64,000 nucleotides of DNA from Nonomuraea gerenzanensis (lineage in GTDB: Bacteria; Actinomycetota; Actinomycetes; Streptosporangiales; Streptosporangiaceae). The notes beneath the pieces were generated by a model. The model saw only the letters and a program-made list of their open reading frames with translations, searched no databases and was not told where the DNA came from. The first letter of the stretch is position 1, and every line of letters starts with the position of its first letter. Shown piece by piece: positions 30,762 through 39,916 of this stretch. The translations under genes were made by a program, and so were the position numbers. The stretch spans positions 2,480,001-2,544,000 of the forward strand of contig NZ_CP084058.1 in NCBI RefSeq assembly GCF_020215645.1, written 5' to 3'.

Positions 30762-31385
30762 ATGCGCATTCTCTCCGTGAACGTGGGAACGTCGTGCGAC
30801 GCCGCATGGGCGGGCAGCCTCGGGCGTACGGCGATCGACAAGCGTGCGGTGCCGCACCGGGTGGCGGTGCTCGACAACGGGCTGGCCGGTGACGAGCGGG
30901 CCGACCAGAAGCACCACGGCTCGCCCGACCAGGCCGTCTACTCCTACGCCAGGGAGGACTACGACTGGTGGCAGGGCGAGCTGGGCATGGAGCTGCGTGA
31001 CGGGCAGTTCGGCGAGAACCTGACCACCTCGGGGGTCGACGTCAACGGCGCCCTGGTCGGCGAGCGGTGGCGGGTGGGCAGCGCACTGCTGGAGGTGACC
31101 CGGCCGCGGACGCCGTGCGTGGTGTTCCGCAACTGGATGGGGGAGGCCGGCTGGCTCAAGCGGTTCACGAAGGCGGGGCGGCCCGGGGCTTATCTGCGGG
31201 TGGTGGAGCTGGGCGAGCTGGGGCCGGGGGACGAGGTGGAGATCGTCTCGCGGCCGGAGGTGGGGGTGAGCGTGCTCGACTGGTTCCTGGCCCGCAACGG
31301 GGACAGGGACGCGCTGCGCCGCATCCTGGCCGTGCCCGGACATGACGCCAAATGGGATGAGATGGCTGGGCGGGTGCTGGTGTGA
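30762..31385 (+). CDS. MOSC domain protein, YiiM type
   Basis: 207 aa from the ATG at 30762 (MRILSVNVG, the usual YiiM-type start; an in-frame ATG at 30741 adds 7 residues). It shows LAGDERADQKHHGSPDQAVYSYAREDYDWW, FGENLTTSGVDVNGALVGERWRVGSALLEVTRPRTPC and the C-terminal alpha-helical 3-alpha segment. The MOSC core with its conserved cysteine (RTPC) binds molybdenum cofactor; E. coli YiiM reduces N-hydroxylated compounds. The partner proteins are not in the window. Confidence 0.85.
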   Translation: MRILSVNVGTSCDAAWAGSLGRTAIDKRAVPHRVAVLDNGLAGDERADQKHHGSPDQAVYSYAREDYDWWQGELGMELRDGQFGENLTTSGVDVNGALVGERWRVGSALLEVTRPRTPCVVFRNWMGEAGWLKRFTKAGRPGAYLRVVELGELGPGDEVEIVSRPEVGVSVLDWFLARNGDRDALRRILAVPGHDAKWDEMAGRVLV

Positions 31386-31399
31386 GCGAAGCCGGTGGG

Positions 31400-31437
31400 T
31401 GGCCGGGCGGGCGGGTAGGAAGCGCCGCGCCCGGCCA
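31400..31437. terminator. Bidirectional hairpin between convergent MOSC and chitinase genes
   Basis: Perfect 10-bp arms TGGCCGGGCG and CGCCCGGCCA with an 18-nt loop, in the 69-bp gap between the two convergent stop codons. No T-run. It could stop transcription from either side. Confidence 0.5.
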
Positions 31438-31454
31438 GGTCAGGTCAGCTCAGG

Positions 31455-32702
31455 TCAGCGCAGCACCGAGTACAGCGCGGAGGTGAGCGACGCCTTGGCG
31501 TCGTCCTGGTCGATGGACCACATCATCGACCCGCCGAGCCCCTTGAGCCGGATGTAGGCCGCCTTCTGCAGCAGCACCGCCGGATCGTCGTACGACCAGA
31601 ACTCGTTCCCGTCGTACAGCCACATGGCCCCGGTACGCAGGTCGCGGTACCGCTTGCCCGGCTTGGTCACCAGGTCCTTGTAGTCCTCGTTCCCCGGTGC
31701 CCACTTGCCGGGCGCCGGTCCGGTGGCGGGCTTGTAGAGGCCGTCCCCGCCGCCGGTCACGCCGGTCCAGCCCTGGCCGTACGCGGGGACGCCGACGACG
31801 AGCTTGCGGGCGGGCGCGCCGCGGGAGAGGTAGTCGCGCACGGTCTGGTCCACGCTGTAGCGGACCGGGTTCGGGTCGCGGCGGTCGGTGAAGAGGTTGC
31901 CGTTGTGCCCGGTCTGCGGCTCCCACGTGCCGTGCAGGTCGTACCCCTGGATGGTGGCGAAGTCGAGCTGGCGGAAGACGTCCCGTACCTCGAAGCCGGC
32001 GTCGATCTTGGCGGCGGCGGCCGGGAGGAAGGCGGTGAGCTGCGCGGAGGAGGAGAAGGCGCGCAGCTGCGCGCGCAGCTCTCGCACGAACAGCGTGAAG
32101 TTGCGCTTGTCCTCGGGCCGGATGACGTTGCCCTCAGCGCCGGAGGAGCCCGGCCACTCCCAGTCGAGGTCGATCCCGTCGAACACGCCGGCGCCCGCGC
32201 CCGGCTCCAGGCCCGGCAGGTTGCCGCGCATCCACAGGTCGATGCAGGAGCTCGCGAGGGCGGCGCGGGACTCGGGGGTGAGCACGGCGTCGGAGAAGTG
32301 CTTCGAGCCGGTCCAGCCGCCCAGTGAGATCATCGCCTTCAGGCCCGGGTGCTTGGCCTTGAGCTTGCGGAGCTGGTTGAGGTTGCCGTTGAGCGCCTGT
32401 CCCGGCGCGTCCGCGACCCCGTCCACGCTCTGCTCCGCCGGCACCGGCCGCTGCCAGTCGGCCCACGGGTCGGAGGAGTAGCAGCCGCCCTCGGCGTTGA
32501 CGAACCCGAACGCGTAGTTGAGGTGCGTGAGCTTGGCCGCGGCTCCCGTGACGTCGACGTCCTTGACGTGGTAGTCGCGGCCGTAGACGCCCCACTGGAT
32601 GAAGTACGCGACCCGCTTGAAGCCGGTGCGGGCCTCGGCCGGCACGGAGAACGCCGTGATGCCGAGTAAGAGCGACAGTGCGATCAGGATCTTCTTCTTC
32701 AC
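31455..32702 (-). CDS. Secreted chitinase, glycoside hydrolase family 18
   Basis: 415 aa. The signal peptide MKKKILIALSLLLGITAFSVPAEA targets it for export. The GH18 barrel contains LNYAFGFV, LKAMISLGGWTGSKHF, the complete catalytic motif FDGIDLDWEWPG (DxxDxDxE), FATIQGYDLHG and GGSMMWSIDQD. The last Glu is the proton donor. It should cleave beta-1,4 links in chitin. There is no carbohydrate-binding module, so it is a single-domain enzyme. A near-perfect palindrome 20 bp before the start codon suggests repressor control. Confidence 0.93.
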   Translation of the reverse strand: MKKKILIALSLLLGITAFSVPAEARTGFKRVAYFIQWGVYGRDYHVKDVDVTGAAAKLTHLNYAFGFVNAEGGCYSSDPWADWQRPVPAEQSVDGVADAPGQALNGNLNQLRKLKAKHPGLKAMISLGGWTGSKHFSDAVLTPESRAALASSCIDLWMRGNLPGLEPGAGAGVFDGIDLDWEWPGSSGAEGNVIRPEDKRNFTLFVRELRAQLRAFSSSAQLTAFLPAAAAKIDAGFEVRDVFRQLDFATIQGYDLHGTWEPQTGHNGNLFTDRRDPNPVRYSVDQTVRDYLSRGAPARKLVVGVPAYGQGWTGVTGGGDGLYKPATGPAPGKWAPGNEDYKDLVTKPGKRYRDLRTGAMWLYDGNEFWSYDDPAVLLQKAAYIRLKGLGGSMMWSIDQDDAKASLTSALYSVLR

Positions 32703-32721
32703 GAGTGGCTCCCGGCACTTA

Positions 32722-32740
32722 TATAGGAAACTTTCCTATA
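32722..32740. promoter_or_regulatory. Palindromic operator upstream of the chitinase gene
   Basis: TATAGGAAA-C-TTTCCTATA, a perfect 19-bp palindrome with a single central base, filling half of the 40-bp gap between the monooxygenase stop and the chitinase start. It differs from the DasR box. Its AT-richness stands out from the surroundings, and it overlaps the expected promoter, so it is most likely a repressor site for the chitinase gene. Confidence 0.65.
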
Positions 32741-32742
32741 AG

Positions 32743-33975
32743 TTAGACGCGATCGTAGAGCCGCCGCCCGTCCCCGTCAACGATCCGCGAGACCTCCTCG
32801 GGGCTCGACAGCACCGACCACGCGTACACGGGGTCGGAGAACAGCCCGACCATCAGATCGGCGACGTCCTGCCTGGTCCCGGCCGCCAGCATCAGGCGCG
32901 TGACGTGCTCGGCGGGCGGTCGCAGGAACGCGTTCGTCCAGTGCGTGACCGGCCCGCCCACCTCCCACATGCGCGCCGCCGCGGCCCGGCAGAAGGCGGC
33001 GTCGTACGGCCCGCCCGCCGCGATCGCGTCGGCCACGATCCAGGCGCACCGGGAGCCCAGGTTCGCGCCCTGGCCGGTGAGCGGGTCGTTGGTGATGTAG
33101 GCGTCGCCGACGGCCAGGGCCATCCGGCCGCTCGGCAGCTCCGCCACCGGCCGGCGCACGGTGGGCGTGATCGCGCCCTGCAGCAGGTCGTCCGGCCCCA
33201 GCAGCTCGAACGCGTCCGGATCCAGCCGCTCGGCCAGCCGCGGCGTGTGCTCGCGGAACAGCGGGAGCAGCGCGCCGGGCACCTCGTCCCAGGGCAGCCG
33301 GGTGACCACCTCCAACGGGCCGCCGGGGACCGCCTCCACGATGACGGTGGAGGCCACGCCCTCGCGCGTCACGATCGGCGCGCGGAAGATCTCGCCCACG
33401 CCGCCGGAGATGTTGAACATGAAGGCGTTGCTGGGATGGAAGCCGCGGAAGAGCCCTGCCGCCAGCAGGCGTTGCGGCCGCTCGTACGGCGACAGCGCGG
33501 GGTCGCGCGGGAACAGCTCGGCCACCGAGCGCCGCCCCGCGGCCACCACCATCAGCTCGTGCCCCCGCGACCAGCGGTCGATCTGCTCGGCGTCCGGCGC
33601 CGTGCCGGAGACGACGATCGTGCCGCCGCGTGCGGCGAAGTCGTCCATGAACGCCGGGATCAGCAGGCGGAAGTCCGCCGCGTGGAACGGGTCGCCGAAG
33701 CTGCCCGTGAACTCCAGCGGCGGGTCCCCCTTGAGCGACAGCATGGCCGTGGGCATGATCGCGCCCGGGTCGCGGTAGTGCTCGCTGCCCAGCTCCCGCT
33801 CCCTGGCCAGGGTGTGGCCGGCCCGGCCGACCGTGTTCGGCAGCCGCCCCTTGCGCAAGGTGTCCGCGTCGCACTCGCAGTAGAGCGTCGCCTCGATGCC
33901 GAGCTGCTGCAGCCGCAGCGCGAGGGTCAGCCCCGTGATGCCCGCTCCGACGATGCCGATGCCGATGCCTGCCAT
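32743..33975 (-). CDS. StyA-like flavoprotein monooxygenase
   Basis: 410 aa from the ATG at 33975, chosen for the GGGGAGAA before it. The N-terminal dinucleotide-binding motif is GIGIVGAGITGLTLALRLQQLGIEATLY. The later DP-like segment VGDAYITNDPLTGQGANLGSRCAWIV binds FAD. The overall pattern fits the styrene monooxygenase oxygenase subunit group (group E), which uses FADH2 from a separate reductase and epoxidises or hydroxylates aromatic substrates. No StyB-like reductase gene is nearby. It is divergent from hemW. Substrate unknown. Confidence 0.7.
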   Translation of the reverse strand: MAGIGIGIVGAGITGLTLALRLQQLGIEATLYCECDADTLRKGRLPNTVGRAGHTLARERELGSEHYRDPGAIMPTAMLSLKGDPPLEFTGSFGDPFHAADFRLLIPAFMDDFAARGGTIVVSGTAPDAEQIDRWSRGHELMVVAAGRRSVAELFPRDPALSPYERPQRLLAAGLFRGFHPSNAFMFNISGGVGEIFRAPIVTREGVASTVIVEAVPGGPLEVVTRLPWDEVPGALLPLFREHTPRLAERLDPDAFELLGPDDLLQGAITPTVRRPVAELPSGRMALAVGDAYITNDPLTGQGANLGSRCAWIVADAIAAGGPYDAAFCRAAAARMWEVGGPVTHWTNAFLRPPAEHVTRLMLAAGTRQDVADLMVGLFSDPVYAWSVLSSPEEVSRIVDGDGRRLYDRV

Positions 33976-34034
33976 GATGTTCTCCCCTTCGATGTAGTCA
34001 GGAGCACCCCTGGGAGCCGGGCAGACTGGGAGGC

Positions 34035-35255
34035 GTGCCATCCACCCTGCCTGACGGCGATCCCGCGCCCGCGACGGGCGAGCTGCCCGACAGCGCCCTG
34101 CGCGGCCTGGGCGAGCGCCCGTTCGGCTTCTACGTGCACGTGCCGTTCTGCGTGACCCGCTGCGGCTACTGCGACTTCAACACCTACACCGCCGCCGAGC
34201 TGGGGCCCGGCGCCTCGCACCGCGACTACGCGGACACGGTCGTCGAGGAGGTGCGCCTGGCCCGCCGCGTCCTGGGCGAGGCCGACCTGCCGGTGGAGAC
34301 GGTGTTCTTCGGAGGTGGCACCCCCACGCTGCTGCCGCCGGAGGACCTGGCGCGGATCCTGGCGGCGATCGACTCCGAGTTCGGGCTGCGGCCGGGGGCA
34401 GAGGTCACCACGGAGGCCAACCCCGAGTCCGTCGATCCCGCCTATCTGGACAAGCTGCGTCACGGCGGCTTCAACCGGGTCAGCTTCGGCATGCAGAGCG
34501 TACGCGAGCACGTCCTGCAGGTCCTGGACCGGCGGCACACGCCCGGCAGGGCCGCGGCGGCCGTGCGGGAGGCCAGGCAGGCGGGGTTCGAGCACGTCAA
34601 CCTCGACCTGATCTACAGCACGCCCGGCGAGACCGACGACGACTGGCGCGCCTCGCTGACGGCGGCGATCGAGGCCGGGCCCGACCACGTGTCGGCGTAC
34701 TCGCTGATCGTCGAGGACGGCACCAGGCTGGCGGCCAGGATCCGGCGCGGCGAGCTGCCCATGCCCGACGACGACGTGGCCGCCGACCGCTACCTGATCG
34801 CCGACGAGCTGCTGGCGCAGGCCGGGTTCCGCTGGTACGAGGTGTCCAACTGGGCGGTCTCCGACGCGGCCCGGTGCCGGCACAACCTGCTCTACTGGAC
34901 CGGCGGCGACTGGTGGGCGGCAGGCCCCGGCGCGCACAGCCACGTCGGCGGCACCCGCTGGTGGAACGTCAAGCATCCCGCCGCCTACGCCCAGCGGCTG
35001 GCCGCAGGCACCTCGCCCGCCCACGCCCGCGAGGTGCTCGCCCAGGACGACCGCGACGCCGAGCGGCTCATGCTGGAGCTGCGGCTCGACTCCGGCTACC
35101 CGCTGGCCGACGTGGCGCCCGGCGCGCGCACCACCGTGGCGAGCGCGCTGGCCCGCGGGCTGCTGGAGCCGGAGCCGTTCAAGCGGGGGCGGCTGGTGCT
35201 GACCCTGCAGGGGCGGCTGCTGGCCGACGCGCTGATCCTGGACCTGCTCGGCTAG
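34035..35255 (+). CDS. hemW: Heme chaperone HemW (radical SAM, HemN-like)
   Basis: 406 aa from GTG. The radical-SAM cluster motif is CVTRCGYCDF (CxxxCxxC), preceded by FGFYVHVPF. FFGGGTPTLLPPEDLARIL, TTEANPESVDP and NRVSFGMQSVREHVLQVLDRRH follow in the usual order, and the HemN_C domain closes the protein. HemW carries heme to target proteins; it lacks the N-terminal features of true coproporphyrinogen dehydrogenase. In actinobacteria it lies between lepA and hrcA, as here. Its stop codon shares the CTAG at 35252-35255 with the convergent gene. Confidence 0.93.
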   Translation: MPSTLPDGDPAPATGELPDSALRGLGERPFGFYVHVPFCVTRCGYCDFNTYTAAELGPGASHRDYADTVVEEVRLARRVLGEADLPVETVFFGGGTPTLLPPEDLARILAAIDSEFGLRPGAEVTTEANPESVDPAYLDKLRHGGFNRVSFGMQSVREHVLQVLDRRHTPGRAAAAVREARQAGFEHVNLDLIYSTPGETDDDWRASLTAAIEAGPDHVSAYSLIVEDGTRLAARIRRGELPMPDDDVAADRYLIADELLAQAGFRWYEVSNWAVSDAARCRHNLLYWTGGDWWAAGPGAHSHVGGTRWWNVKHPAAYAQRLAAGTSPAHAREVLAQDDRDAERLMLELRLDSGYPLADVAPGARTTVASALARGLLEPEPFKRGRLVLTLQGRLLADALILDLLG

Positions 35256-35977
35256 CTGATCATCCGGATGGAGAGCGGGTAGCGGTAGGGCTGGCCCTTC
35301 TGCGCGGCCATCGCCGCCTGGATGTGGAAGATCAGCGACAGGATCCAGATGACCGGCAGCAGCGCGATGCCGATGAACACGACCGTCAGGATGCCCGAGA
35401 TCAGGTAGCCGATGAACATCGTGATCTGGAAGTTGAGCGCCTCCGCCGACTGGTCCCTGACGTAGGGGGACTCGTCCTTCTTCATCAGGTAGATGATCAG
35501 CGGGCCGATCCACGAGACCAGCAGGCCCAGCAGGTGGGACAGCATCGCCATCGTGGTGTCGTCGCTGCCGGGACGGGGGCCGAACCTGCCCGGGATGTAC
35601 GGCTCGCCCCGGCCGGGGGCGTACCCGTAGCCGGGTGGCTGGTTCGGGGGCGGGGCGTAGCCTCCGGGAGGAGGGTGACCACCGGGCGGCGGGTATCCAC
35701 CGGGAGGAGGGTAGCCCCCCGGCGGAGGGTAACCGCCCGGCTGGCCGTAGCCGGAGGGCGGCTGCCGGCCGAAGCTCGGCGCGGAGCCGGGCTGCTGCCC
35801 GTACGGGGCCTGCTGGTCATAGGACGGCTGCCCGTAGGCCGGTTGCTGGCCGGAGGAGGGACCCTGAGGCCCGTAGCCCGGCTGCTGGGGGCCGGAGCCC
35901 TGGGCGGGCGGGAGGTCCTCGGGCGTGACCCTGCGGGTGGCGTCGTCGTCGGGCGGCTGGGGCGGGTCCTGGCTCAT
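35252..35977 (-). CDS. DUF4870 membrane protein with Gly/Pro/Tyr-rich N-terminus
   Basis: 241 aa from the ATG at 35977. The N-terminal 125 residues are low-complexity (YGQQP and GGYPPP repeats, from 15-bp repeats around 35655-35745). The C-terminal DUF4870/Tic20-like part follows: TTMAMLSHLLGLLVSWIGPLIIYLMKKDES, YVRDQSAEALNFQI, GILTVVFIGIALLPVIWILSLIFHIQAAMAA. It has three to four helices. Function unknown. Last gene of an overlapping three-gene operon; its start overlaps the DUF3097 stop as ATGA. Confidence 0.8.
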   Translation of the reverse strand: MSQDPPQPPDDDATRRVTPEDLPPAQGSGPQQPGYGPQGPSSGQQPAYGQPSYDQQAPYGQQPGSAPSFGRQPPSGYGQPGGYPPPGGYPPPGGYPPPGGHPPPGGYAPPPNQPPGYGYAPGRGEPYIPGRFGPRPGSDDTTMAMLSHLLGLLVSWIGPLIIYLMKKDESPYVRDQSAEALNFQITMFIGYLISGILTVVFIGIALLPVIWILSLIFHIQAAMAAQKGQPYRYPLSIRMIS

Positions 35978-36804
35978 GGTGTCTCCGTAACGAAGTCGAT
36001 CAGTTCCTCGACCCGGCCGAGCAGCTCCGGCTCCAGGTCCGTGTACGTCGAGACGGCGCCGAGGATCCGCCGCCACGCCTGCGCGGGCTCCACGCGCCAG
36101 CCGAGCGCGGCGATGACGCCCTCCTTCCACGGCACTCCGCGCGGCACGTCCGGCCAGGCGGGGATGCGCAGCACGGACGGCTTGACCGCCTGCCAGATGT
36201 CGATGAACGGGTGCCCGACCACCAGCACGTCCGGCGAGGTGATCCCGGCGGCGATCCGGCTCTCCTTGGACCCCGGCACGAGGTGGTCGACCAGCACGCC
36301 CAGCCGGCGGCCCGGCTCGGGGCCGAACTCCTCGACGATGGCCGGCAGGTCGTCCACGCCCTCCAGGTACTCGACCACGACCCCTTCGACCCGCAGGTCG
36401 TGCCCCCAGATCTTCTCCACCAGGGCGGCGTCGTGCACGCCTTCGACGTAGATCCGGCTCTCCCTGGCGACCCTGGCCCGCAGCCCCTCCACGGCGATCG
36501 AGCCGGACGCGCTGCGCCGGGGCCCCGCCGGTGCGGCCGCCGCAGGGCGTACCAGGGTCACGGGGCGGCCCTCCAGCAGGAAGGCGGCGGGTGCGAGCGG
36601 GAACAGGCGGCGCTTGCCGAACCGGTCCTCCAGCGTGACGGCCTCCTTGTCGCAGGCCACCACGGCGCCGCAGAAGCCGCTGTCGGCGTCCTCCACGACG
36701 AGGTCCTGCTCGGCGGGCACTTTCGGGATCTTCCCCTTGCCCGGCCGCCGCCAATTTCCCGCCAGTACATCGCCCTCGTACACACGGGGACCGTAGCAAA
36801 TCAC
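35974..36804 (-). CDS. DUF3097 family protein
   Basis: 276 aa from the GTG at 36804, which overlaps the upstream stop codon (GTGA) and so suggests coupled translation. The typical features of this actinobacterial family are seen: [36 protein letters not shown], then [36 protein letters not shown] and [18 protein letters not shown], ending in [19 protein letters not shown]. The central part resembles a TOPRIM-like fold (E-G-x-D and D-H motifs), but the activity is not known. Conserved next to dnaJ/hrcA in actinomycetes. Confidence 0.82.
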   Translation of the reverse strand: MICYGPRVYEGDVLAGNWRRPGKGKIPKVPAEQDLVVEDADSGFCGAVVACDKEAVTLEDRFGKRRLFPLAPAAFLLEGRPVTLVRPAAAAPAGPRRSASGSIAVEGLRARVARESRIYVEGVHDAALVEKIWGHDLRVEGVVVEYLEGVDDLPAIVEEFGPEPGRRLGVLVDHLVPGSKESRIAAGITSPDVLVVGHPFIDIWQAVKPSVLRIPAWPDVPRGVPWKEGVIAALGWRVEPAQAWRRILGAVSTYTDLEPELLGRVEELIDFVTETP

Positions 36805-37595
36805 CCGCTGACCGCAAGGCGCTTGCGGGCACCGCTGCGCCGGACCAGCACGGTGATGGTGCCGCCGATCGCGACGAGCAGCCCCGCTCCGGGGATCAGG
36901 AACAGCGCGGCCAGCCCGCCGGTGATCCCGCCCACGGCGGAGAAGGCGTCGCGGCCCACGCCGTACCGTACGGCGGCCTGCTCCTGGTTGGTGCAGGTGA
37001 GCTGGTAGTCGCCCTTGGCCGGCGCGTTGATGACCAGGAACTGCTCCCACACCGCGCCGTTCACCGTGACCTTCTGCGACCCCGTGGTCCTGGCCAGCTT
37101 GGCCTGCCCGCTGATGGAGCACTCGTAGCGGACCTGGGTGTCGCTGGCGATGTAGACGCCGGGCTTGTCGGCCGGGTCGACCGGCACCGTGACGCTCTCG
37201 CCGGACGCGAACGTCCTGGTCGGAGCCAGATCCGCCACGCTGGTCACCACGCCGCCGGTGAACAGCAGCGCGCCGGCCACCCCGCACGCCAGGAACACGC
37301 CCCAGACCGCCACGAGCCACCACAAGCTGGGCTTTATGGCTTTGGAGTTGTTTCGTGGTGGAAATTGTGCTTGTTGGCCGTATTGTCCGTACTGAGGTGG
37401 CGGGCCGAACTGGGTGGCCTCACCGTGCTGCGGTGGAGCCTGCCCGGACGGTGGTTGCCAGTACGGCGGAGGAGGCGGGGGACCGGGCTGGGACCCCGGC
37501 TGCGGGCCGTACTGGGGAGGCCGCGGCGGCGGACCGGGGTAGGGACCCTGCCCAGGCGGCGGGCCGTACGACGGAGGCCGGGAATCGTCGGTCAT
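36801..37595 (-). CDS. Proline-rich membrane protein of unknown function
   Basis: 264 aa. The N-terminal 85 residues are Pro/Gly/Gln-rich ([12 protein letters not shown]). Then come a helix ([26 protein letters not shown]), an extracytoplasmic domain of about 110 residues with two cysteines (YECSIS and LTCTN, possibly a disulphide) and a second helix ([23 protein letters not shown]). First gene of the operon with DUF3097 and DUF4870 proteins, and divergent from hrcA. No recognised function. Confidence 0.7.
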   Translation of the reverse strand: MTDDSRPPSYGPPPGQGPYPGPPPRPPQYGPQPGSQPGPPPPPPYWQPPSGQAPPQHGEATQFGPPPQYGQYGQQAQFPPRNNSKAIKPSLWWLVAVWGVFLACGVAGALLFTGGVVTSVADLAPTRTFASGESVTVPVDPADKPGVYIASDTQVRYECSISGQAKLARTTGSQKVTVNGAVWEQFLVINAPAKGDYQLTCTNQEQAAVRYGVGRDAFSAVGGITGGLAALFLIPGAGLLVAIGGTITVLVRRSGARKRLAVSG

Positions 37596-37686
37596 ATCGG
37601 CAAGTGTGAGGCCTGTCGCTTCGAAGAAGCTAGAAGCAGGATGAGGGACGCGGTGTTATCGCACCTTGTGGGCGAGAGCCGTACAC

Positions 37687-37713
37687 TTGGCACTCGGGAA
37701 CACAGAGTGCTAG
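37687..37713 (+). promoter_or_regulatory. CIRCE operator upstream of hrcA
   Basis: TTGGCACTC-N9-GAGTGCTAG. It matches the CIRCE consensus (TTAGCACTC-N9-GAGTGCTAA) at 16 of 18 arm positions. It lies 41 bp before the hrcA GTG. HrcA represses heat-shock operons through this element, so autoregulation is expected. Confidence 0.93.
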
Positions 37714-37754
37714 ACCTCGCGTTCCTGATATGGACAGAGGCAGGAGGTGAGCAC

Positions 37755-38765
37755 GTGCTCGACGATAGAAAGCTGGCGGTGCTCCGCGCCATTGTCGAAG
37801 ACTACGTGTCCACCAACGAACCGGTGGGCTCCAAGGCACTCGCCGAGCGTCACAACCTGAAGGTCTCCCCGGCGACGGTCAGGAACGACATGGCCGCGCT
37901 GGAGGAGGAAGGCTACATCACCCAGCCGCACACCAGCGCGGGCCGCGTGCCGACGGACAAGGGCTACCGCCTGTTCGTCGACCGGCTCTCGCAGGTCAAG
38001 CCGTTGTCGGGGGCCGAGCGCAGGGCGATCGAGACGTTCCTGGCCGGCGCGGTCGACCTCGACGACGTGGTCACCCGCACGGTCCGGCTGCTCGCGCAGC
38101 TGACCAGGCAGGTGGCGGTCGTGCAGTATCCGACGCTGACCCGTTCCACCGTCAGGCACGTCGAGCTGGTCCCGCTCACGGACCGGCGCGTCATGCTCGT
38201 GCTGATCACCAACACCGGCCGCGTCGAGCAGCGGGTGGTCGATCTGCCCGAGGTGGTGGAGGAGACCCGGATCGCGCACCTGCGCGCCGTGCTCAACGCC
38301 TGCCTCGACGGCTGCGGCCTGAGCAGCGTGCCCGACCTGGTCGCCGACCTGCCCGAGCGGCTGGCCCCAGAAGACCGGCCCGCCGCGGTCACGATCCTGT
38401 CCGTGCTGCTGGAGACGCTGGTCGAGCGGCACGACGAGAAGATCGTGTTCGCGGGCGCCGCCAATCTCGCCGGCGCCGACTTCGCCACCGGCCTGCGCGA
38501 CGTGCTGGAGGCACTGGAGGAGCAGGTCGTGCTCATCCGGTTGCTCGGCGAGACTTCCGACACCCCGTCCGCGCTCACCGTGCGCATCGGCGCGGAAAAC
38601 CCGTACCTGCGGGGGACATCCGTCGTCGCGACCGGATACGGTTCTGGCGACAACCAACTGGCCCGGCTCGGTGTGCTGGGGCCGACCAGGATGGACTATC
38701 CCGTGACGATGGGCGCCGTACGCGCGGTGGCACGCTACGTCAGCCAGATCCTGGCTGCATCATAA
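37755..38765 (+). CDS. hrcA: Heat-inducible transcription repressor HrcA
   Basis: 336 aa from the GTG at 37755, which has AGGAGG at 37742-37747. The open frame extends further upstream, but this start matches the family. The winged helix is in [68 protein letters not shown]. The GAF-like and dimerisation parts follow, ending in [13 protein letters not shown]. It binds the CIRCE site just upstream and represses hrcA-dnaJ; GroE normally modulates it. Confidence 0.96.
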   Translation: MLDDRKLAVLRAIVEDYVSTNEPVGSKALAERHNLKVSPATVRNDMAALEEEGYITQPHTSAGRVPTDKGYRLFVDRLSQVKPLSGAERRAIETFLAGAVDLDDVVTRTVRLLAQLTRQVAVVQYPTLTRSTVRHVELVPLTDRRVMLVLITNTGRVEQRVVDLPEVVEETRIAHLRAVLNACLDGCGLSSVPDLVADLPERLAPEDRPAAVTILSVLLETLVERHDEKIVFAGAANLAGADFATGLRDVLEALEEQVVLIRLLGETSDTPSALTVRIGAENPYLRGTSVVATGYGSGDNQLARLGVLGPTRMDYPVTMGAVRAVARYVSQILAAS

Positions 38766-38776
38766 GAGGTCGATAA

Positions 38777-39916
38777 GTGGCAAACAGCGACTACTACGCC
38801 ACCCTCGGGGTGCGCCGTGACGCAAGTCAGGATGAGATCAAGAAGGCCTACCGCCGACTCGCCCGCGAGCTGCACCCCGACGTGAACCCCGATCCTGAGA
38901 CCCAGGAGCGGTTCAAGGAGATCACGCAGGCCTACGAGGTGCTGTCCGACCCGAACAAGCGCCAGATGTACGACCTGGGTGGCGACCCCTTCGGCGGCGC
39001 GGGAGCAGCCGCCGGCGCGGGCGGTTTCGGCGCGGGCTTCCCGTTCAGCGACATCATGGACGCCTTCTTCGGCACCGCGACCGGCGCCAGAGGCCCCCGC
39101 TCCCGGGCCCGCAGGGGCCGCAACGCCACCATCCGGGTCGAGCTGGACCTGCGCGAGACCGCGTTCGGCACCACCCGCGAGCTGGTCGTCGACACGGCCG
39201 TGCTCTGCGAGGTGTGCCACGGCGCCGGCGCCGCACCGGGCACCCACCCCGACACCTGCGACATGTGCAACGGCCGCGGCGAGATCTCCCAGGTCACCCG
39301 CTCCTTCCTGGGGCAGGTCATGACCTCGCGGCCGTGCCCGCAGTGCGGCGGTTTCGGCACCATCATCCGCCACCCCTGCCAGGAGTGCTCCGGCGACGGC
39401 CGCGTGCGCACCCGCCGTACCATCAAGGTCCGCATCCCGGCGGGCGTCGAGGACGGCACCCACATCCAGCTCGCCGGCGAGGGCGAGGTCGGCCCCGGCG
39501 GCGGCCCGCCCGGAGACCTCTTCCTGGAGATCGTCGAGCGCAACCACGAGATCTTCGAACGGCGCGGCGACGACCTCCACTGCACCGTCCAGATCCCGAT
39601 GACCGCCGCCGCGCTCGGCACCATCCTCACGGTCGAGACACTCGACGGCGCCGAAGAGGTGGACGTCCGCCCCGGCACGCAGTCCGGGCAGGTCATCACC
39701 ATGTACGGCAGGGGCGTGCAGCGGCTCAACGAGTCCGGCAGGGGCGACCTGCTGATCCACGTCAACGTCGAGACCCCCACCCGCCTCGACACCGCGCAGG
39801 AGGACCTGCTGCGCGAGCTGGCCAAGCAGCGGGGCGAGGAGCGGCCGCCGGGCAAGTTCGCGCCGGGGCAGCAGGGCTTCTTCTCGCGGCTGCGCGACGC
39901 CTTCAACGGCCGGTGA
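38777..39916 (+). CDS. dnaJ: Chaperone DnaJ (type I)
   Basis: 379 aa from GTG. The J domain has [15 protein letters not shown] (HPD motif). A Gly/Ala/Phe-rich stretch follows, then a zinc-binding region with four CxxCxGxG units ([32 protein letters not shown]) and the C-terminal substrate-binding domain. It cooperates with DnaK in folding. It lies 11 bp after hrcA in the CIRCE-controlled operon. Actinomycetes usually carry a second dnaJ in the dnaK operon; this is the hrcA-linked one. Confidence 0.96.
   Translation: MANSDYYATLGVRRDASQDEIKKAYRRLARELHPDVNPDPETQERFKEITQAYEVLSDPNKRQMYDLGGDPFGGAGAAAGAGGFGAGFPFSDIMDAFFGTATGARGPRSRARRGRNATIRVELDLRETAFGTTRELVVDTAVLCEVCHGAGAAPGTHPDTCDMCNGRGEISQVTRSFLGQVMTSRPCPQCGGFGTIIRHPCQECSGDGRVRTRRTIKVRIPAGVEDGTHIQLAGEGEVGPGGGPPGDLFLEIVERNHEIFERRGDDLHCTVQIPMTAAALGTILTVETLDGAEEVDVRPGTQSGQVITMYGRGVQRLNESGRGDLLIHVNVETPTRLDTAQEDLLRELAKQRGEERPPGKFAPGQQGFFSRLRDAFNGR

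Noticed and set aside
32722..32740. DasR-type operator for the chitinase
   Set aside because: The palindrome does not contain the GGTCTAGACC-like core of DasR sites; kept only as an unassigned operator.
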